64,000 nucleotides of DNA from Hymenobacter sp. BRD128 (GCF_013256625.1 NZ_CP053908.1:3658001-3722000), one strand, 5' to 3'. Shown: positions 7,177 through 16,785, numbered from the stretch's first letter. Made by a program: numbers and translations. Notes: generated by a model not told the origin, from the sequence alone.

Positions 7177-8847
7177 CTAAACACCAAGCAGCAGGCGCGT
7201 GGGGTCTTCGAGGAGTTCCTTTACCCGCACCAGGAACGACACCGACTCGCGGCCGTCGATGAGGCGGTGGTCGTAGCTCAGGGCCAAGTACATCATGGGG
7301 CGGATAACCACCTGACCGTTTTCGGCGATGGGACGCTGAATGATGTTGTGCATGCCCAGAATGGCCGACTGTGGGGCGTTGATAATGGGCGTGCTCAGCA
7401 TCGAGCCGAAAATACCGCCGTTGGTAATGGTGAATGTGCCGCCCGTCATCTGCTCGATGGTGAGCTTATTGTCGCGGGCTAGCCCGGCCAGGCGCACCAC
7501 TTCTTTCTCGATGCCGTCGAAGCTCAGCTTCTCAGCATTGCGGATAACCGGTACCACGAGGCCTTTGGGGGCCGATACGGCAATGCTGATGTCGCAGAAA
7601 TCAGAGTACACGATGCTGTCGCCGTCGATGTAGGCGTTCACGGCCGGCCACTCCTGCAGGGCCACGCACACGGCCTTGGTAAAGAAGGACATAAAGCCCA
7701 GGTTCACGCCGTTTTTCTCCTTAAACTTGTCCTTGAACTTGGTGCGCAGGTCCATGATAGGCTGCATATTCACCTCGTTGAAGGTGGTGAGCATGGCCGT
7801 TTCATTCTTCACCGCTACCAGGCGGCGGGCTACGGTCTTGCGCAGATTGCTCATGCGCTCGCGGCGCTGGCCGCGCTCGCCGGCCGGGGCTGCTGGCGCG
7901 GCAGGGCTAGCGGCGGCCGGGGCGGCTTGCGGAGCAGGGGCGGCGGGCTTGGCCTGGGCATTCTGGGCGTCTTCCTTAGTAATACGGCCATCGCGGCCCG
8001 AGCCGGCTACGTCGGCGGGGTTAATGCCTTTCTCACCCAGGATTTTACCAGCAGCCGGCGAGGGCACACCGGTAGCGTAGGTACTAGCCCCGCTGCCAGC
8101 CGGCTGCGGTGCGGCAGCCGGCACCGTTGCGGCCGGCGCGCTAGCCGCCGGTGCCGGCGCAGCGGCAGCGCCGCTACCACCCTCAATGCGGGCGATAAGC
8201 GCGCCGATACCGATGGTTTCGCCTTCCTTCACGGCGTGGCGCAGCGTACCGCTGCCTTCGGCGGGCAACTCAAAGGTAGCTTTGTCTGACTCCAGCTCGG
8301 CAATAACCTCGTCGCGGCTCACCTGGGCACCATCGGGCTTCAGCCACTTGGCCACCGTCACTTCGGTGATAGACTCACCTACGGCGGGAATTTTCATTTC
8401 GACCGCTCCCCCACCGTTCGCAGCGGGGCTAGCGGCGGCTGGGGTGGGTGCGCCGGGCGTGGCCGGGTCGCTGTCGGGGCGGTCGGCGGGCGTGCCGCCG
8501 TAGCCGCTCTGGTCGCTGGCCTGCGGGTTTTGTTCACCTTGCGAAACCGGGTCGGCGGAGGCAGCGGCGGGGCTAGCGGTAGGCGCCGGGGCGGCCTGAC
8601 CGTTGCCCGCACCCGCGCCGTCGAGCTGCGCGATAGCCGTGCCAATGCCAATGGTTTCGCCTTCTGCCACCAGTATTTTAAGGATGCCATCGGCCTCGGC
8701 GGGCAGCTCGAAGGTAGCCTTGTCTGATTCCAGCTCGGCGATTACCTCGTCGCGCTTCACGGCCTCGCCGTCTTTTTTCAGCCACTTGGCAATCGTGACT
8801 TCGGTGATGGATTCGCCGACGGCGGGAATTTTAATTTCGGTGGGCAT
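7177..8847 (-). CDS. odhB: 2-oxoglutarate dehydrogenase E2, dihydrolipoyl succinyltransferase, two lipoyl domains
   Basis: 556 residues. It transfers the succinyl group from lipoamide to CoA in the TCA cycle. Two lipoyl domains are visible: residues ~1-78 with [14 protein letters not shown] (lipoyl Lys43) and ~149-226 with the same motif (Lys189), each followed by a long Ala/Pro/Ser linker. The E1/E3-binding domain is at ~265-300 ([20 protein letters not shown]). The catalytic domain fills ~330-556 and carries [10 protein letters not shown] near the C-terminus. Most E2o proteins have one lipoyl domain, so the duplication is notable. It follows odhA after 139 bp on the same strand. E2 of another 2-oxoacid complex is possible, but the odhA neighbour argues for E2o. 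Confidence 0.93.
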   Translation of the reverse strand: MPTEIKIPAVGESITEVTIAKWLKKDGEAVKRDEVIAELESDKATFELPAEADGILKILVAEGETIGIGTAIAQLDGAGAGNGQAAPAPTASPAAASADPVSQGEQNPQASDQSGYGGTPADRPDSDPATPGAPTPAAASPAANGGGAVEMKIPAVGESITEVTVAKWLKPDGAQVSRDEVIAELESDKATFELPAEGSGTLRHAVKEGETIGIGALIARIEGGSGAAAAPAPAASAPAATVPAAAPQPAGSGASTYATGVPSPAAGKILGEKGINPADVAGSGRDGRITKEDAQNAQAKPAAPAPQAAPAAASPAAPAAPAGERGQRRERMSNLRKTVARRLVAVKNETAMLTTFNEVNMQPIMDLRTKFKDKFKEKNGVNLGFMSFFTKAVCVALQEWPAVNAYIDGDSIVYSDFCDISIAVSAPKGLVVPVIRNAEKLSFDGIEKEVVRLAGLARDNKLTIEQMTGGTFTITNGGIFGSMLSTPIINAPQSAILGMHNIIQRPIAENGQVVIRPMMYLALSYDHRLIDGRESVSFLVRVKELLEDPTRLLLGV

Positions 8848-8896
8848 GGGAGGATGGCAGAGGGTATTAAAGGCAAAGAAAAAGCGCTACGCACGG

Positions 8897-8964
8897 AGCA
8901 GCCGGCTGCTGGCCATAAAGAAGGGAAAATAGCAGCCAGGGGCAGTTTGCTGCCACCGGCTGCT
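8897..8964. repeat. Nested hairpins between odhA and odhB
   Basis: AGCAGCCGG (8897-8905) pairs with CCGGCTGCT (8956-8964), and inside lies GGCAG-TTTG-CTGCC (8941-8954). No T-run follows. It may act as an mRNA-stability or processing element between the two subunit genes. Confidence 0.45.
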
Positions 8965-8986
8965 GCTTATACTACGCAGGAAAGGG

Positions 8987-11926
8987 CTAGTCGAGCGTCT
9001 TAGCGACGGCGTTGGTTTCCTTAATCTGCTCGTCGGCCACGGCTTCGCGGGGCTTGTCGAAGGCGCGGGCTACGATTTCCTTCTGCTCCTTCACGTGCAC
9101 TTTGTTGTAGCCCGTGGCGGGCGAGGCCGAGGGCTTGCGCGCCACCACGTCTTCGAGGTCGCGGCGCATAAAGCGCAGCAGGTAGTTCCAGTAGCCCATG
9201 TTTTCGGGCTCTTCCTGTACCCAGTATACCTTGGCCTTGGGGTACTTGGCTAGCTCCACGTCGAGCTGCTTTTTGGGGAAGGGGTGCAGCTGCTCGAGGC
9301 GCACGATGGCCACGTCTTTGCGGTCCGACTGCTGCTGCTCATCGAGCAGGTCGTAGTAGACCTTGCCCGAGCACAGCAGCACGCGCTTCACCTTCTTGGC
9401 ATCAGCAAAGCCATCGCCGAGCACCTCCTGAAAGCGCCCGCTCGTGAAGTCTTCAATGGGCGACACGGCCAGCGGGTTGCGCAGCATCGACTTGGGCGAC
9501 ATCACCACCAGTGGCTTGCGGAAGCTCCACGTCAGCTGCCGGCGCAGGGCGTGGAAGAAGTTGGCCGGCGTCGTGATGTTGGCCACCACGATGTTGTTTT
9601 CGGCGGCTAGCTGCAAAAAGCGCTCGGGGCGGGCGTTGGAGTGCTCGGGACCCTGGCCTTCGTAGCCGTGGGGCAGCTGCATCACGATGCCATTCATGCG
9701 CTGCCACTTACTCTCGCTGCTCACCACAAACTGGTCAATCATGGTCTGCGCGCCGTTGGCAAAGTCGCCAAACTGCGCCTCCCAAATCACCAGCGCCGTG
9801 GGGTTGGCCATGGCGTAGCCAAATTCGAAGCCTAGCACCGCGTACTCGCTCAGCAGTGAGTTGTAAATGTTTAACTGCTGATGCTCGCCTTCCAGATGGT
9901 TGAGCGAGTTGTAGGGCGCCGACGTTTCGGCGTCGTGCAGCACCGCGTGGCGGTGCGAGAAGGTGCCGCGCTGCACATCCTGGCCGCTCACGCGCACCGT
10001 GTGGTTTTCGCTCATCAACGAGCCGTAGGCCAGCAGTTCGCCCGCCGCCCAGTTGAGCACGCGCGTTTCATAGAACATTTTGCGGCGCTCCTTCAGCAAA
10101 TTATCAATCTGCTTAATGGGCCGGAAATTGTCGGGAATGGTCGTCAGTGCCTTCGCCACGCGCTCCACCGTTTCGGCCGAAATGCCGGTTTCGGGCGACT
10201 GCTCAAAGTCTTCGTTGGTCGAGCGGCGCAGGGTACGCCACTCGTTTTCCAGCGCCTGGTACTTATAAGGCAGCGGCTGCTGCTTCACTTGGTCGAGGCG
10301 GGCCTGCAGGGTGTCGCGGAATTCGCGGTCCATCTGGTTGGCTAGCTCGGCATCTACGTCGCCGCGCTTCACGAGCGTGGCGTTGTAGACCTCGCGCGGG
10401 TTGGGGTGCTTCGAGATGACGTTGTAGAGCGTGGGCTGCGTGAACTTGGGCTCGTCCGACTCGTTGTGGCCGTGGCGGCGGTAGCATACCATGTCGATAA
10501 AAATATCGGCGTGGAACTGCTGCCGGTACTCCGTGGCTAGCCGCACCGCAAATACCACCGCCTCCGGGTCGTCGCCGTTCACGTGAATTACCGGCGCGTC
10601 GATAATCTTAGCTAGGTCAGTCGAGTAAATCGACGAGCGGGCATCTTCAAAATCAGTGGTAAAGCCCACTTGGTTGTTAATCACGAAGTGAATCGTGCCG
10701 CCCGTCTTGTAGCCTTCGAGCTGCGACATCTGCGTCACCTCGTAGCCGATGCCCTGGCCCGCCAGGGCCGCGTCGCCGTGGATGAGAATGGGCAAAATCT
10801 GGTGGTAGTCGCCGCCGTACTGGTGCTCAATCTTGGCCCGCACGAAGCCTTCCACTACCGGGTTCACGGCCTCCAGGTGCGAGGGGTTTGGGGCTAGCTT
10901 CAGGTTTACTTTCTCACCGTTAGTAGCCGTCACTTCCGACGAGTAGCCCATGTGGTACTTCACGTCGCCGTCGCCCATAGTGAGGTCAGGGGTAGCCGTG
11001 CCTTCAAACTCGCTGAAAATCTGCTCATAGGTCTTGCCCATGATATTAGCCAGCACATTGAGGCGGCCACGGTGGGCCATGCCAATCATCATTTCCTTCA
11101 CCCCCAATTCGGCAGCGCGGTTGATGATAGCGTCGAGGGCAGGAATAGTCGTTTCGCCGCCTTCCAGCGAGAAGCGCTTCTGGCCCAAGAACTTGGTATG
11201 CAAGAAGTTCTCAAATACCACCGCCTCGTTCAGCTTCTTGAGAATGCGCTTCTTGTACTCCACATCGGGGTTGAAGGCTAGCGCACCGTGCTCGGCTTTC
11301 TGCTGAAACCAGTCGAGCACTTTTGGGTCGCGGATGTAGGTGTACTCGAAGCCCACCGTGCCAGCATAAATGCTCGTGAGCGCCGCCACTATCTCGCGCA
11401 GCGTGGCGCCCTGGCCCAGGCCCAGGTCCTCACCCTGGCGAAACTTAATATCCAGGTCGCTGTCGCTCAGGCCAAAATCGGCCAGATTGAGGCGGGCCTG
11501 GCGGTCTTTGCGCTCGCGCACGGGGTTGGTTTTGGCGCGCAGGTGGCCGCGGCTACGAAACGCCTGAATGAGGTTGCGCACGGCCGTTTCCTTGTCGCCG
11601 GCCACGGCGCCCTGGGCTAGGCCCGGCGCGTTGTTGGTCGAGGCTTCAGTATTCAGCACACCGTAGTCGTCGGGCTGGGGCACGGGGCCAGGCGCGGGGC
11701 TAGCGGCGGTTCTGGGGGCGCTGCCGTTGGTGGCAGCCGCACCGTTAGTGGCACCTTTGGCGCCGGGCACCACGGGCGCGCCTTCGGGGAACTGCTGCGA
11801 AAAGTCAAATCCCTCAAAGAACTTACGCCAGCCAAAATCGACCGATTCGGGGTTATTCTGATACGCCTGATACAGCGTTTCGATGGCCGCCGCGTCGGCG
11901 TTGGCGATATAGGAGTACGTATCCAT
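8987..11926 (-). CDS. odhA: 2-oxoglutarate dehydrogenase E1 (thiamine diphosphate)
   Basis: 979 residues, the usual length for E1o. It decarboxylates 2-oxoglutarate and succinylates the E2 lipoamide. The N-terminal tail YSYIANADAAAIETLYQAYQ and FGWRKFFEGF is the E1o E2-binding segment. The core shows GMAHRGRLNVLANIMGK, YHMGYSSEV, PSHLEAVNPVVEGFVRAK and HGDAALAGQGI, all characteristic of the thiamine-diphosphate fold, and the C-terminal part has LPHGYEGQGPEHSNARPERFL. An Ala/Thr-rich linker occupies residues ~58-100. A full Bacteroidota promoter is visible upstream. It is the first gene of an odhA-odhB unit. Confidence 0.96.
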   Translation of the reverse strand: MDTYSYIANADAAAIETLYQAYQNNPESVDFGWRKFFEGFDFSQQFPEGAPVVPGAKGATNGAAATNGSAPRTAASPAPGPVPQPDDYGVLNTEASTNNAPGLAQGAVAGDKETAVRNLIQAFRSRGHLRAKTNPVRERKDRQARLNLADFGLSDSDLDIKFRQGEDLGLGQGATLREIVAALTSIYAGTVGFEYTYIRDPKVLDWFQQKAEHGALAFNPDVEYKKRILKKLNEAVVFENFLHTKFLGQKRFSLEGGETTIPALDAIINRAAELGVKEMMIGMAHRGRLNVLANIMGKTYEQIFSEFEGTATPDLTMGDGDVKYHMGYSSEVTATNGEKVNLKLAPNPSHLEAVNPVVEGFVRAKIEHQYGGDYHQILPILIHGDAALAGQGIGYEVTQMSQLEGYKTGGTIHFVINNQVGFTTDFEDARSSIYSTDLAKIIDAPVIHVNGDDPEAVVFAVRLATEYRQQFHADIFIDMVCYRRHGHNESDEPKFTQPTLYNVISKHPNPREVYNATLVKRGDVDAELANQMDREFRDTLQARLDQVKQQPLPYKYQALENEWRTLRRSTNEDFEQSPETGISAETVERVAKALTTIPDNFRPIKQIDNLLKERRKMFYETRVLNWAAGELLAYGSLMSENHTVRVSGQDVQRGTFSHRHAVLHDAETSAPYNSLNHLEGEHQQLNIYNSLLSEYAVLGFEFGYAMANPTALVIWEAQFGDFANGAQTMIDQFVVSSESKWQRMNGIVMQLPHGYEGQGPEHSNARPERFLQLAAENNIVVANITTPANFFHALRRQLTWSFRKPLVVMSPKSMLRNPLAVSPIEDFTSGRFQEVLGDGFADAKKVKRVLLCSGKVYYDLLDEQQQSDRKDVAIVRLEQLHPFPKKQLDVELAKYPKAKVYWVQEEPENMGYWNYLLRFMRRDLEDVVARKPSASPATGYNKVHVKEQKEIVARAFDKPREAVADEQIKETNAVAKTLD

Positions 11927-11960
11927 GACGGGAATTTGAAAGAGACAGGCTAACTAAGCA

Positions 11961-11989
11961 CAAAAGTAAAGTAATTGCCGCTAAGCAAA
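11961..11989 (-). promoter_or_regulatory. Bacteroidota promoter of odhA
   Basis: On the minus strand TTTG (11989-11986), a 17-nt spacer, then TACTTTTG (11968-11961): both elements of the TTTG/TAnnTTTG promoter with standard spacing, 35 bp before the odhA ATG. Confidence 0.7.
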
Positions 11990-12374
11990 AAACTCACATT
12001 CGATTACACAAATTAAACTAATAACCAATTACTTGTCTGAGAGAGAAGCATCATTTCCTCTCTTGCGGGTGGCTAATTTAAGGTAAATACCTAGCATAGC
12101 TTAAGGGGAGCCGCTGGTTTTAAATCGATTTTCCAAGTGCTTCACTACAACAAACCATAATGTTATCAGCTACCGTTTAACACGGCTCGGCCAGTAATTT
12201 ATAGAATTTTCTTAGTCACACTCGCCCTATGCAGCGCTGAGCGTCCTGTAGTATAGGACAATCAGTTTTGCCGACAACCATTGCATCTCATTTACTGTTA
12301 ATGGCTTTCTGCCCTAGCGGCAGCGACTGCCCAATACGCCGGGCTTAAGCGGCGGCCAACTTATCCATTACCTG
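11990..12374. other. Intergenic region, no gene seen
   Basis: About 385 bp of comparatively A/T-rich DNA between divergent odhA and the 3D-domain gene. I find no reading frame, tRNA-like fold or strong hairpin beyond the odhA promoter next to it. It presumably holds the promoter of the 12375 gene, which I cannot pinpoint. Confidence 0.5.
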
Positions 12375-13061
12375 ATGGAGAATGCCAAACTACTAACCAA
12401 CCTATTGCTGGCGGCGGCAACGCTGAGCGTAGCTCACCACCCTGCTGCTACCCCTAGCCAACCTACGGCCAGCATGACCATTTTCTTGGCTACCGAAGGG
12501 AAAAGCCGAAGCTCCCGGCCGGCTATGCGCACCGCCAAAAAAAAGGAAGCTGCTAAGACGCTGGTTTATACCGTTACGGCTACTGCCTACCAACCGGTGA
12601 TTGGGCAGACTGATGAGGAGCCGTTTGTGACGGCCGACAACTCTACTATCAAGCCGCGCTATACTAGTAAAACGCGTTGGATGGCGCTCTCGCGCGACTT
12701 GCTGGCGCGCTGGGGCGGCGATTTTCAGTACGGCGACCAAGTGATGGTGAGCGGGATTTCGCCGCAGCTGGACGGCGTTTATACGGTGCACGATACCATG
12801 AACCGACGGCACCACCACTGCATGGATATTCTTACGCACGTGCGCGAAAAAATCGACATTTGCACAAAAAACGTTAAGGTTCAACTAGTTGCACCCACCA
12901 CGTCGACTGACTCCGTACTCTATACCAGCCGGGCGCGCACTACCTCCCTGGCTAGGCTACGGCGCGCTGCCCCCGTACAGGCTAGCCGACGCGACCTGTT
13001 CTTGGCCAGGGGCAGCACTAAACACCAGCCGGAAATCTATTTTGCCAGCGCCATCTTATAG
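12375..13061 (+). CDS. Exported 3D-domain (double-psi beta-barrel) protein
   Basis: 228 residues. The N-terminus MENAKLLTNLLLAAATLSVA is a plausible signal peptide. Residues ~66-155 form a 3D domain: YTVTATAYQPVIG, EEPFVTADNSTI, RWMALSRDLL, YGDQVMVSGI, LDGVYTVHDTMN and CMDILTH, with the acidic residues typical of this MltA/RlpA-like barrel, which in other proteins binds or cleaves peptidoglycan. The C-terminal ~70 residues are basic, low complexity and unassigned. Its last 25 bp overlap the stop end of the convergent MRJP-like gene. A cell-wall role is inference from the fold only. Confidence 0.75.
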   Translation: MENAKLLTNLLLAAATLSVAHHPAATPSQPTASMTIFLATEGKSRSSRPAMRTAKKKEAAKTLVYTVTATAYQPVIGQTDEEPFVTADNSTIKPRYTSKTRWMALSRDLLARWGGDFQYGDQVMVSGISPQLDGVYTVHDTMNRRHHHCMDILTHVREKIDICTKNVKVQLVAPTTSTDSVLYTSRARTTSLARLRRAAPVQASRRDLFLARGSTKHQPEIYFASAIL

Positions 13062-14215
13062 ATGCGGAACGGCTCACGTGGCTGGCCCACGCCTTTGTTC
13101 CAGTTGGGCATTTTGTGGATAGCGGAGGTGGTAAAATAAATGTTGTTGCCGTCGGGGTCCCAGGCGAAGGTATCGGGCCATTCGAGACGAGTTTCCTTTA
13201 CTACGGTTTCGATTTTGCCGGCGGGCGTGCGGCGCAAAATGGCGCCTTCTTCGAAATTGGTGAGGTAGAGGTTGTTTTTGCTATCGAGCTCCATGCCGTC
13301 GCAGGCGGGGGCATCCGGTAGCTTTTCCACGGTGGCTTGCACCTGCGCCGGGCTCAGGGCAGCATTACGCAGCACGGCGGTTTTAATGCGGTAGAGCGAG
13401 TGGCCCGACAAAGCCCGATAGTAGAGGTACTGGTTGTCGGTGCTCAGCGCAATGCCATCTGCTTTAAACTGGCCGGGCTTGCCCATCGGGTCGTAGAGCG
13501 CCTTGCCTTGAGCCTTTGTAATGAAGTTTTTGTCGGGCAGTGTCGAGGGCTGCTTGGCTAGCAACTGGCGTGACTTGGTCGTTTTCAAATCGACCACTAC
13601 CAGCGCGCCGGTACCCGAGTCGGTGAGGTAGGCGTAGTTGTTTTGCAGGTCGATGCGCACATCGTTGAGATACGAGTGGCGCGGGGCCACGCTCTCGGGA
13701 AAAGGGATAACCTGCACTACCTTATTGGTTTTGGGGTCGGTTTTGACCAGCTTTACGCCGCCGGGCACCGTGAACTTGAGGCCGGGCGCGGCGGGGTCGA
13801 TTATCCAGAGCATGCCTTTCTTATCGACGTAGCCAGCCTGCGGGCAAATCCAGTGCTTGAGCGGCTCGGCCTTCACCGAGTCGTTCCACATGCACCAGCC
13901 GGCGTCGGGATACGGCGTGAGGGTATTGCTAGGCCCCACCACGGCCACGGGGTAGGTGGGGTTGAAGTCCCAGCGCGGCGAAAAGGCGAATACCTTGCCG
14001 CCCGGCGCCACCGCCACCCCCGTCACCTGCGGGTCGGTAAACTCAGCCACGATGGTGAGCGGCGAACCCGCCGGCGCGGGGGCCGGCACGTGGGCGGCGG
14101 TCGAGTCGGCGGGCATGGTGCCGCGCGGCTTGTCGGCAGTGGTGCCGGAGGTGCAGCCAGCCAGCAGCAGGCTAGCCACAGTGGCGGCCCCAATTGGGAA
14201 AAGAGCAGAATGCAT
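13037..14215 (-). CDS. Major royal jelly/yellow-family lipoprotein
   Basis: 392 residues with a lipoprotein signal (LLLAGC, Cys21 or so), so it should be anchored in the envelope facing outward. The mature part is a repeated beta-propeller with MRJP/yellow features: WIIDPAAPGLKF, LNDVRIDLQNNYAYLTDSG, GIALSTDNQYLYYRAL, ACDGMELDSKNNLYLTNFE and WPDTFAWDPDGNNIYF. Bacterial members are often labelled L-dopachrome tautomerase-related, but their substrate is unknown. The gene is convergent with and overlaps the 12375 gene by 25 bp. Family call is strong, function open. Confidence 0.85.
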   Translation of the reverse strand: MHSALFPIGAATVASLLLAGCTSGTTADKPRGTMPADSTAAHVPAPAPAGSPLTIVAEFTDPQVTGVAVAPGGKVFAFSPRWDFNPTYPVAVVGPSNTLTPYPDAGWCMWNDSVKAEPLKHWICPQAGYVDKKGMLWIIDPAAPGLKFTVPGGVKLVKTDPKTNKVVQVIPFPESVAPRHSYLNDVRIDLQNNYAYLTDSGTGALVVVDLKTTKSRQLLAKQPSTLPDKNFITKAQGKALYDPMGKPGQFKADGIALSTDNQYLYYRALSGHSLYRIKTAVLRNAALSPAQVQATVEKLPDAPACDGMELDSKNNLYLTNFEEGAILRRTPAGKIETVVKETRLEWPDTFAWDPDGNNIYFTTSAIHKMPNWNKGVGQPREPFRIYKMALAK

Positions 14216-14236
14216 AAAGGAGTGGAAAAGGAACTG

Positions 14237-14265
14237 AAAACCCCGGCCTGAAAGCGGGGCCGGGG
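14237..14265 (-). terminator. Terminator after the 14310-15338 gene
   Basis: Stem CCCCGGCC (14241-14248) with GGCCGGGG (14258-14265), followed by TTTTC on the minus strand. Confidence 0.6.
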
Positions 14266-14309
14266 CTTGGCATACGAGCCAACTGGGCTAGCCGTTCGGT
14301 CGAGCTTGC

Positions 14310-15338
14310 TTATCGGTGCGCTTTAGGTTGATACGTGCGCACGGCGAGCTGCTCAGCGGCCTCGGCGGCGGACTGTGGCTGGCCGGCCGCGTCGTAAAGC
14401 AGGCTTAGGGGCTGGAAGGGATTAGCCAGAATCTGGGCTTCGGTGAGGCCCCAGCGCGGCCATAGGCCCGTGAGGGTGTGGCCGTAGCCGAGGTTATCCC
14501 AGGGGTTGAAGATGGCCGAGGTCACGTCGTCGACCAGCGCATCGAGCACCAGCTCGGCGCCGGGCGCGTCGGCGGGCGTAGGACGGCGCAGGTAGATGTC
14601 GGGCACCACCGCTAATAAATAAGCGGCGTAGTAGGCCCGCGCCTTAAACTCCGCTATTTGCGCCGGGTGCAGCGGGCGCTGGGCATCGGCCGCCACCTGG
14701 CGCATGGCCTGGCTGATGAGACCAATATCAACCAGCGTAGCCACGATAACGGCCTGCCCCAGCTTTACACTGAAAACCAAGGTGTTCAGGTCATCATCCA
14801 GCTCAAAAGCTGGTGCATCGTAAGCGTCATCAGCTTCGAGCACAAACACCGAGCCGGGCACAAAGTCGGCGTAGTCGGTGGGCACGCGCAGGCCCTGCAG
14901 GAGCTGAAAAAATGCCCGGAACCGCTGCACCAGCTGCGCATTCTCGGCCAATGGGTACTGCGGCTTGATGAGCGGCGCCTGCTGCTGCAACAGCTCGGTG
15001 ACGAAGATGCCGTAGAACATTTTGGCCAGCCACTGCCACAGCCGGGCGGGCGGCAGGGCACGCAGCGCGGCTGGGCCACCCTGGCTAGCTTCTTGAATTT
15101 CAGCCTCCAGCGCGTCGAGGCGCGGGCGCAGCGCTGGAGCTAGCGGCAGGCGCAGCGCCGCGTAGGTAGTCTGGCTCTGGTCGAGCAGGTAGAGCGGGCG
15201 CTCGGCCAGGCCGTAAGTGGCTTGCAGCCAGCCAGCAAACACCGGAATGGTATCAGCGGGCCCCACGGGCTGGCCGGTGAGAAAACAGCGGCCGGGGCCG
15301 AATTGCATCCCCTCAAAGGGGTCGTAGAGGGTAATCAT
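14310..15338 (-). CDS. Hypothetical cytoplasmic protein
   Basis: 342 residues starting at MITLYDPFEGMQF (15338); the longer frame upstream runs through a hairpin and reads as non-coding, so I reject it. No signal peptide. The first 25 residues include FGPGRCFLTGQPV, a possible metal or ligand site, and the centre is helical with LWQWLAKMFYGIFVTELL, moderately hydrophobic but not clearly transmembrane. C-terminal NPWDNLGYGHTLTGLWPRWG looks conserved. I do not recognise the family and give no function. Confidence 0.75.
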   Translation of the reverse strand: MITLYDPFEGMQFGPGRCFLTGQPVGPADTIPVFAGWLQATYGLAERPLYLLDQSQTTYAALRLPLAPALRPRLDALEAEIQEASQGGPAALRALPPARLWQWLAKMFYGIFVTELLQQQAPLIKPQYPLAENAQLVQRFRAFFQLLQGLRVPTDYADFVPGSVFVLEADDAYDAPAFELDDDLNTLVFSVKLGQAVIVATLVDIGLISQAMRQVAADAQRPLHPAQIAEFKARAYYAAYLLAVVPDIYLRRPTPADAPGAELVLDALVDDVTSAIFNPWDNLGYGHTLTGLWPRWGLTEAQILANPFQPLSLLYDAAGQPQSAAEAAEQLAVRTYQPKAHR

Positions 15339-15387
15339 AAGCGAGGCAACTTGCGGCTGCAAAGGTCGGCCAGCCGGCCCCGAAACG

Positions 15388-15440
15388 CACACTGGCTGCC
15401 TTGGCCCCGAACGATGCCGAGGGCCAACGCAGCCAGTGTG
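15388..15440 (-). terminator. Hairpin after the 15456-15857 gene
   Basis: 19-bp arms 15388-15406 and 15422-15440 (CACACTGGCTGC...) with one mismatch. It lies 16 bp past the stop of the upstream minus-strand gene. No T-run. Confidence 0.55.
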
Positions 15441-15455
15441 CTTGAAAAGCAACGC

Positions 15456-15857
15456 CTAGCGCGAGAGCAGGTTGCTGGCTTTAATCAGCAGCTTGCTTAG
15501 GTTGTGCAGGGCGTCGGAATAGCCGGAGCCCGACTCGTCGGCCACCTTGCTGGCTTCGGCGCCGAGGCTGGCCAGCACCTCGGCCACCTCGTGGCTTTGG
15601 GTGTCGCTGGAAGACAGCATGCGGCGCAACAGGCTGACCTCCTGCTTTATCTTGGCCAGGCCGGGGCGGTCGCTGGCGGCCAGTACCGTTTCCCAGCGCT
15701 CTAGCTCGTGCAGGCCGGTGGCGCCGTCGGCATTGGGCAGGCCCTGGCCGAGCAGGTTGAGCGTATCGGTGAGCAAGGCCGTGCTTTGCTCGTCGCTGAC
15801 GTGCAGTTGAATTTCGGGCGTGGGTGGGGTGTGCGGGGTCGAAGCAGTGGAGTCCAT
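15456..15857 (-). CDS. Hypothetical helical protein
   Basis: 133 residues. The first 20 are Pro/Thr-rich and disordered; the rest is predicted all-helical with heptad-like hydrophobics (HELERWETVLAASDRPGLAK, LLRRMLSSS, LHNLSKLLIKASNLLSR). No cysteine, membrane segment or known motif. Soluble and probably cytoplasmic. It is followed by a 19-bp hairpin and stands apart from its neighbours. I do not recognise it; codon usage matches adjacent genes. Confidence 0.7.
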   Translation of the reverse strand: MDSTASTPHTPPTPEIQLHVSDEQSTALLTDTLNLLGQGLPNADGATGLHELERWETVLAASDRPGLAKIKQEVSLLRRMLSSSDTQSHEVAEVLASLGAEASKVADESGSGYSDALHNLSKLLIKASNLLSR

Positions 15858-16012
15858 GAGCGAGGGAAAGAATAGATTAGCTGGCTATACTCAGGCCGGG
15901 CCTAAAAAGTTAGTTACCCGGTTGGCGCGGGCTAGCAGAACCGAGAGGTTACCTTTTAGCAGCTAGCCGATTAACCGGCACGCGTTCCTCACTTCCCAAC
16001 TACTGCCTACTT

Positions 16013-16279
16013 ATGAAATTAACTTCCCTGACGCGGCTGGCCGCCGTCGTGGCCCTGGCCGCCAGCGCGGCTGCCTGCACCCCCAACGATAAAACGACCA
16101 CCACTGACTCGACGACCAGCAACGCGGCCGCCGCGGCCGATACGACGGGCGCCCACAACCAAGTGGCCCAAGACCAGGCCGGCGTGCAAATGGACAGCGC
16201 CAGCACCAAAGCCTCGGATGCCACGGCGGGAGGCAGCCCGGCTACCGACGCGGCTACCAGCCAGGGCCAGACTAAATAA
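16013..16279 (+). CDS. Small lipoprotein, low complexity
   Basis: 88 residues. MKLTSLTRLAAVVALAASAAAC is a lipoprotein signal ending at Cys22. The mature ~66 residues are Thr/Ala/Ser/Asp-rich and probably disordered. The next gene (16362) encodes a similar small Cys-anchored protein, 82 bp downstream on the same strand, and the two share one terminator, so they probably form an operon. Function unknown; likely a minor envelope lipoprotein. Confidence 0.7.
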   Translation: MKLTSLTRLAAVVALAASAAACTPNDKTTTTDSTTSNAAAAADTTGAHNQVAQDQAGVQMDSASTKASDATAGGSPATDAATSQGQTK

Positions 16280-16361
16280 CTGCCACCCAACCAGGCAGGA
16301 TTACGTTTTCTTACCCAGCCGCCTCAAGGCTCGTTGTTTTCTCACTCTCTTTTTTACCATC

Positions 16362-16712
16362 ATGACTACTTCGCTGAAAACCTGGTTTGCCGCTGCCGTA
16401 GCCCTGAGCTTCACCGCCTGCTCGGCCGACACCACCAAAACCACCAACGCCGATGGCACTACCTCCACTACTACCGAGGTAACCACTCCTAACATTGACG
16501 AGGCAGGAGCCAAAATGGGCGCCGCCGCCGAGCGCGCGGGTGAAAAGGCCAACGCCGCCGGCGAGAAAATTGGTACTAAGCTGGACGAAGCCGGTGCCAA
16601 GCTGGGCGCTAAAATGGAAGCTGCTGGTCAAAAAATGGACGCCATGGGCGATGCCGCCGCCAAGTCGGCCCACCAAACCAAGGCTAACATGAAAGCAGCC
16701 GCTCATAAGTAA
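16362..16712 (+). CDS. Small exported protein with LEA-like amphipathic repeats
   Basis: 116 residues from the ATG at 16362; the longer frame overlaps the previous gene and is rejected. MTTSLKTWFAAAVALSFTAC is a probable lipoprotein signal with a relaxed lipobox. The mature part has repeated Ala/Gly/Lys/Glu units (AGAKMGAA, AGEKANAAGEKIG, EAGAKLGAKMEAAGQKM) forming amphipathic helix as in LEA-like stress proteins. A protective envelope role is only a guess. Followed by a strong terminator. Confidence 0.7.
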   Translation: MTTSLKTWFAAAVALSFTACSADTTKTTNADGTTSTTTEVTTPNIDEAGAKMGAAAERAGEKANAAGEKIGTKLDEAGAKLGAKMEAAGQKMDAMGDAAAKSAHQTKANMKAAAHK

Positions 16713-16729
16713 GCCTAGCCAGACCTGCT

Positions 16730-16760
16730 AAAAGCCCGCGCCTCCGGCGCGGGCTTTTTT
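16730..16760 (+). terminator. Intrinsic terminator
   Basis: Stem AAAAGCCCGCGCC (16730-16742), 3-nt loop, GGCGCGGGCTTTT, ending in a T6 run. It closes the two-lipoprotein unit. Its T-run and following G may also serve as the -33 box of the sigma-factor gene. Confidence 0.85.
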
Positions 16761-16785
16761 GTGGAGTATTCGGGCCGGGCGGGCG

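Noticed and set aside
7177..8847. OdhB gene as the E2 of pyruvate dehydrogenase
   Set aside because: Two lipoyl domains would fit a PDH E2, but it directly follows odhA and ends with an E2o-type [14 protein letters not shown] segment.
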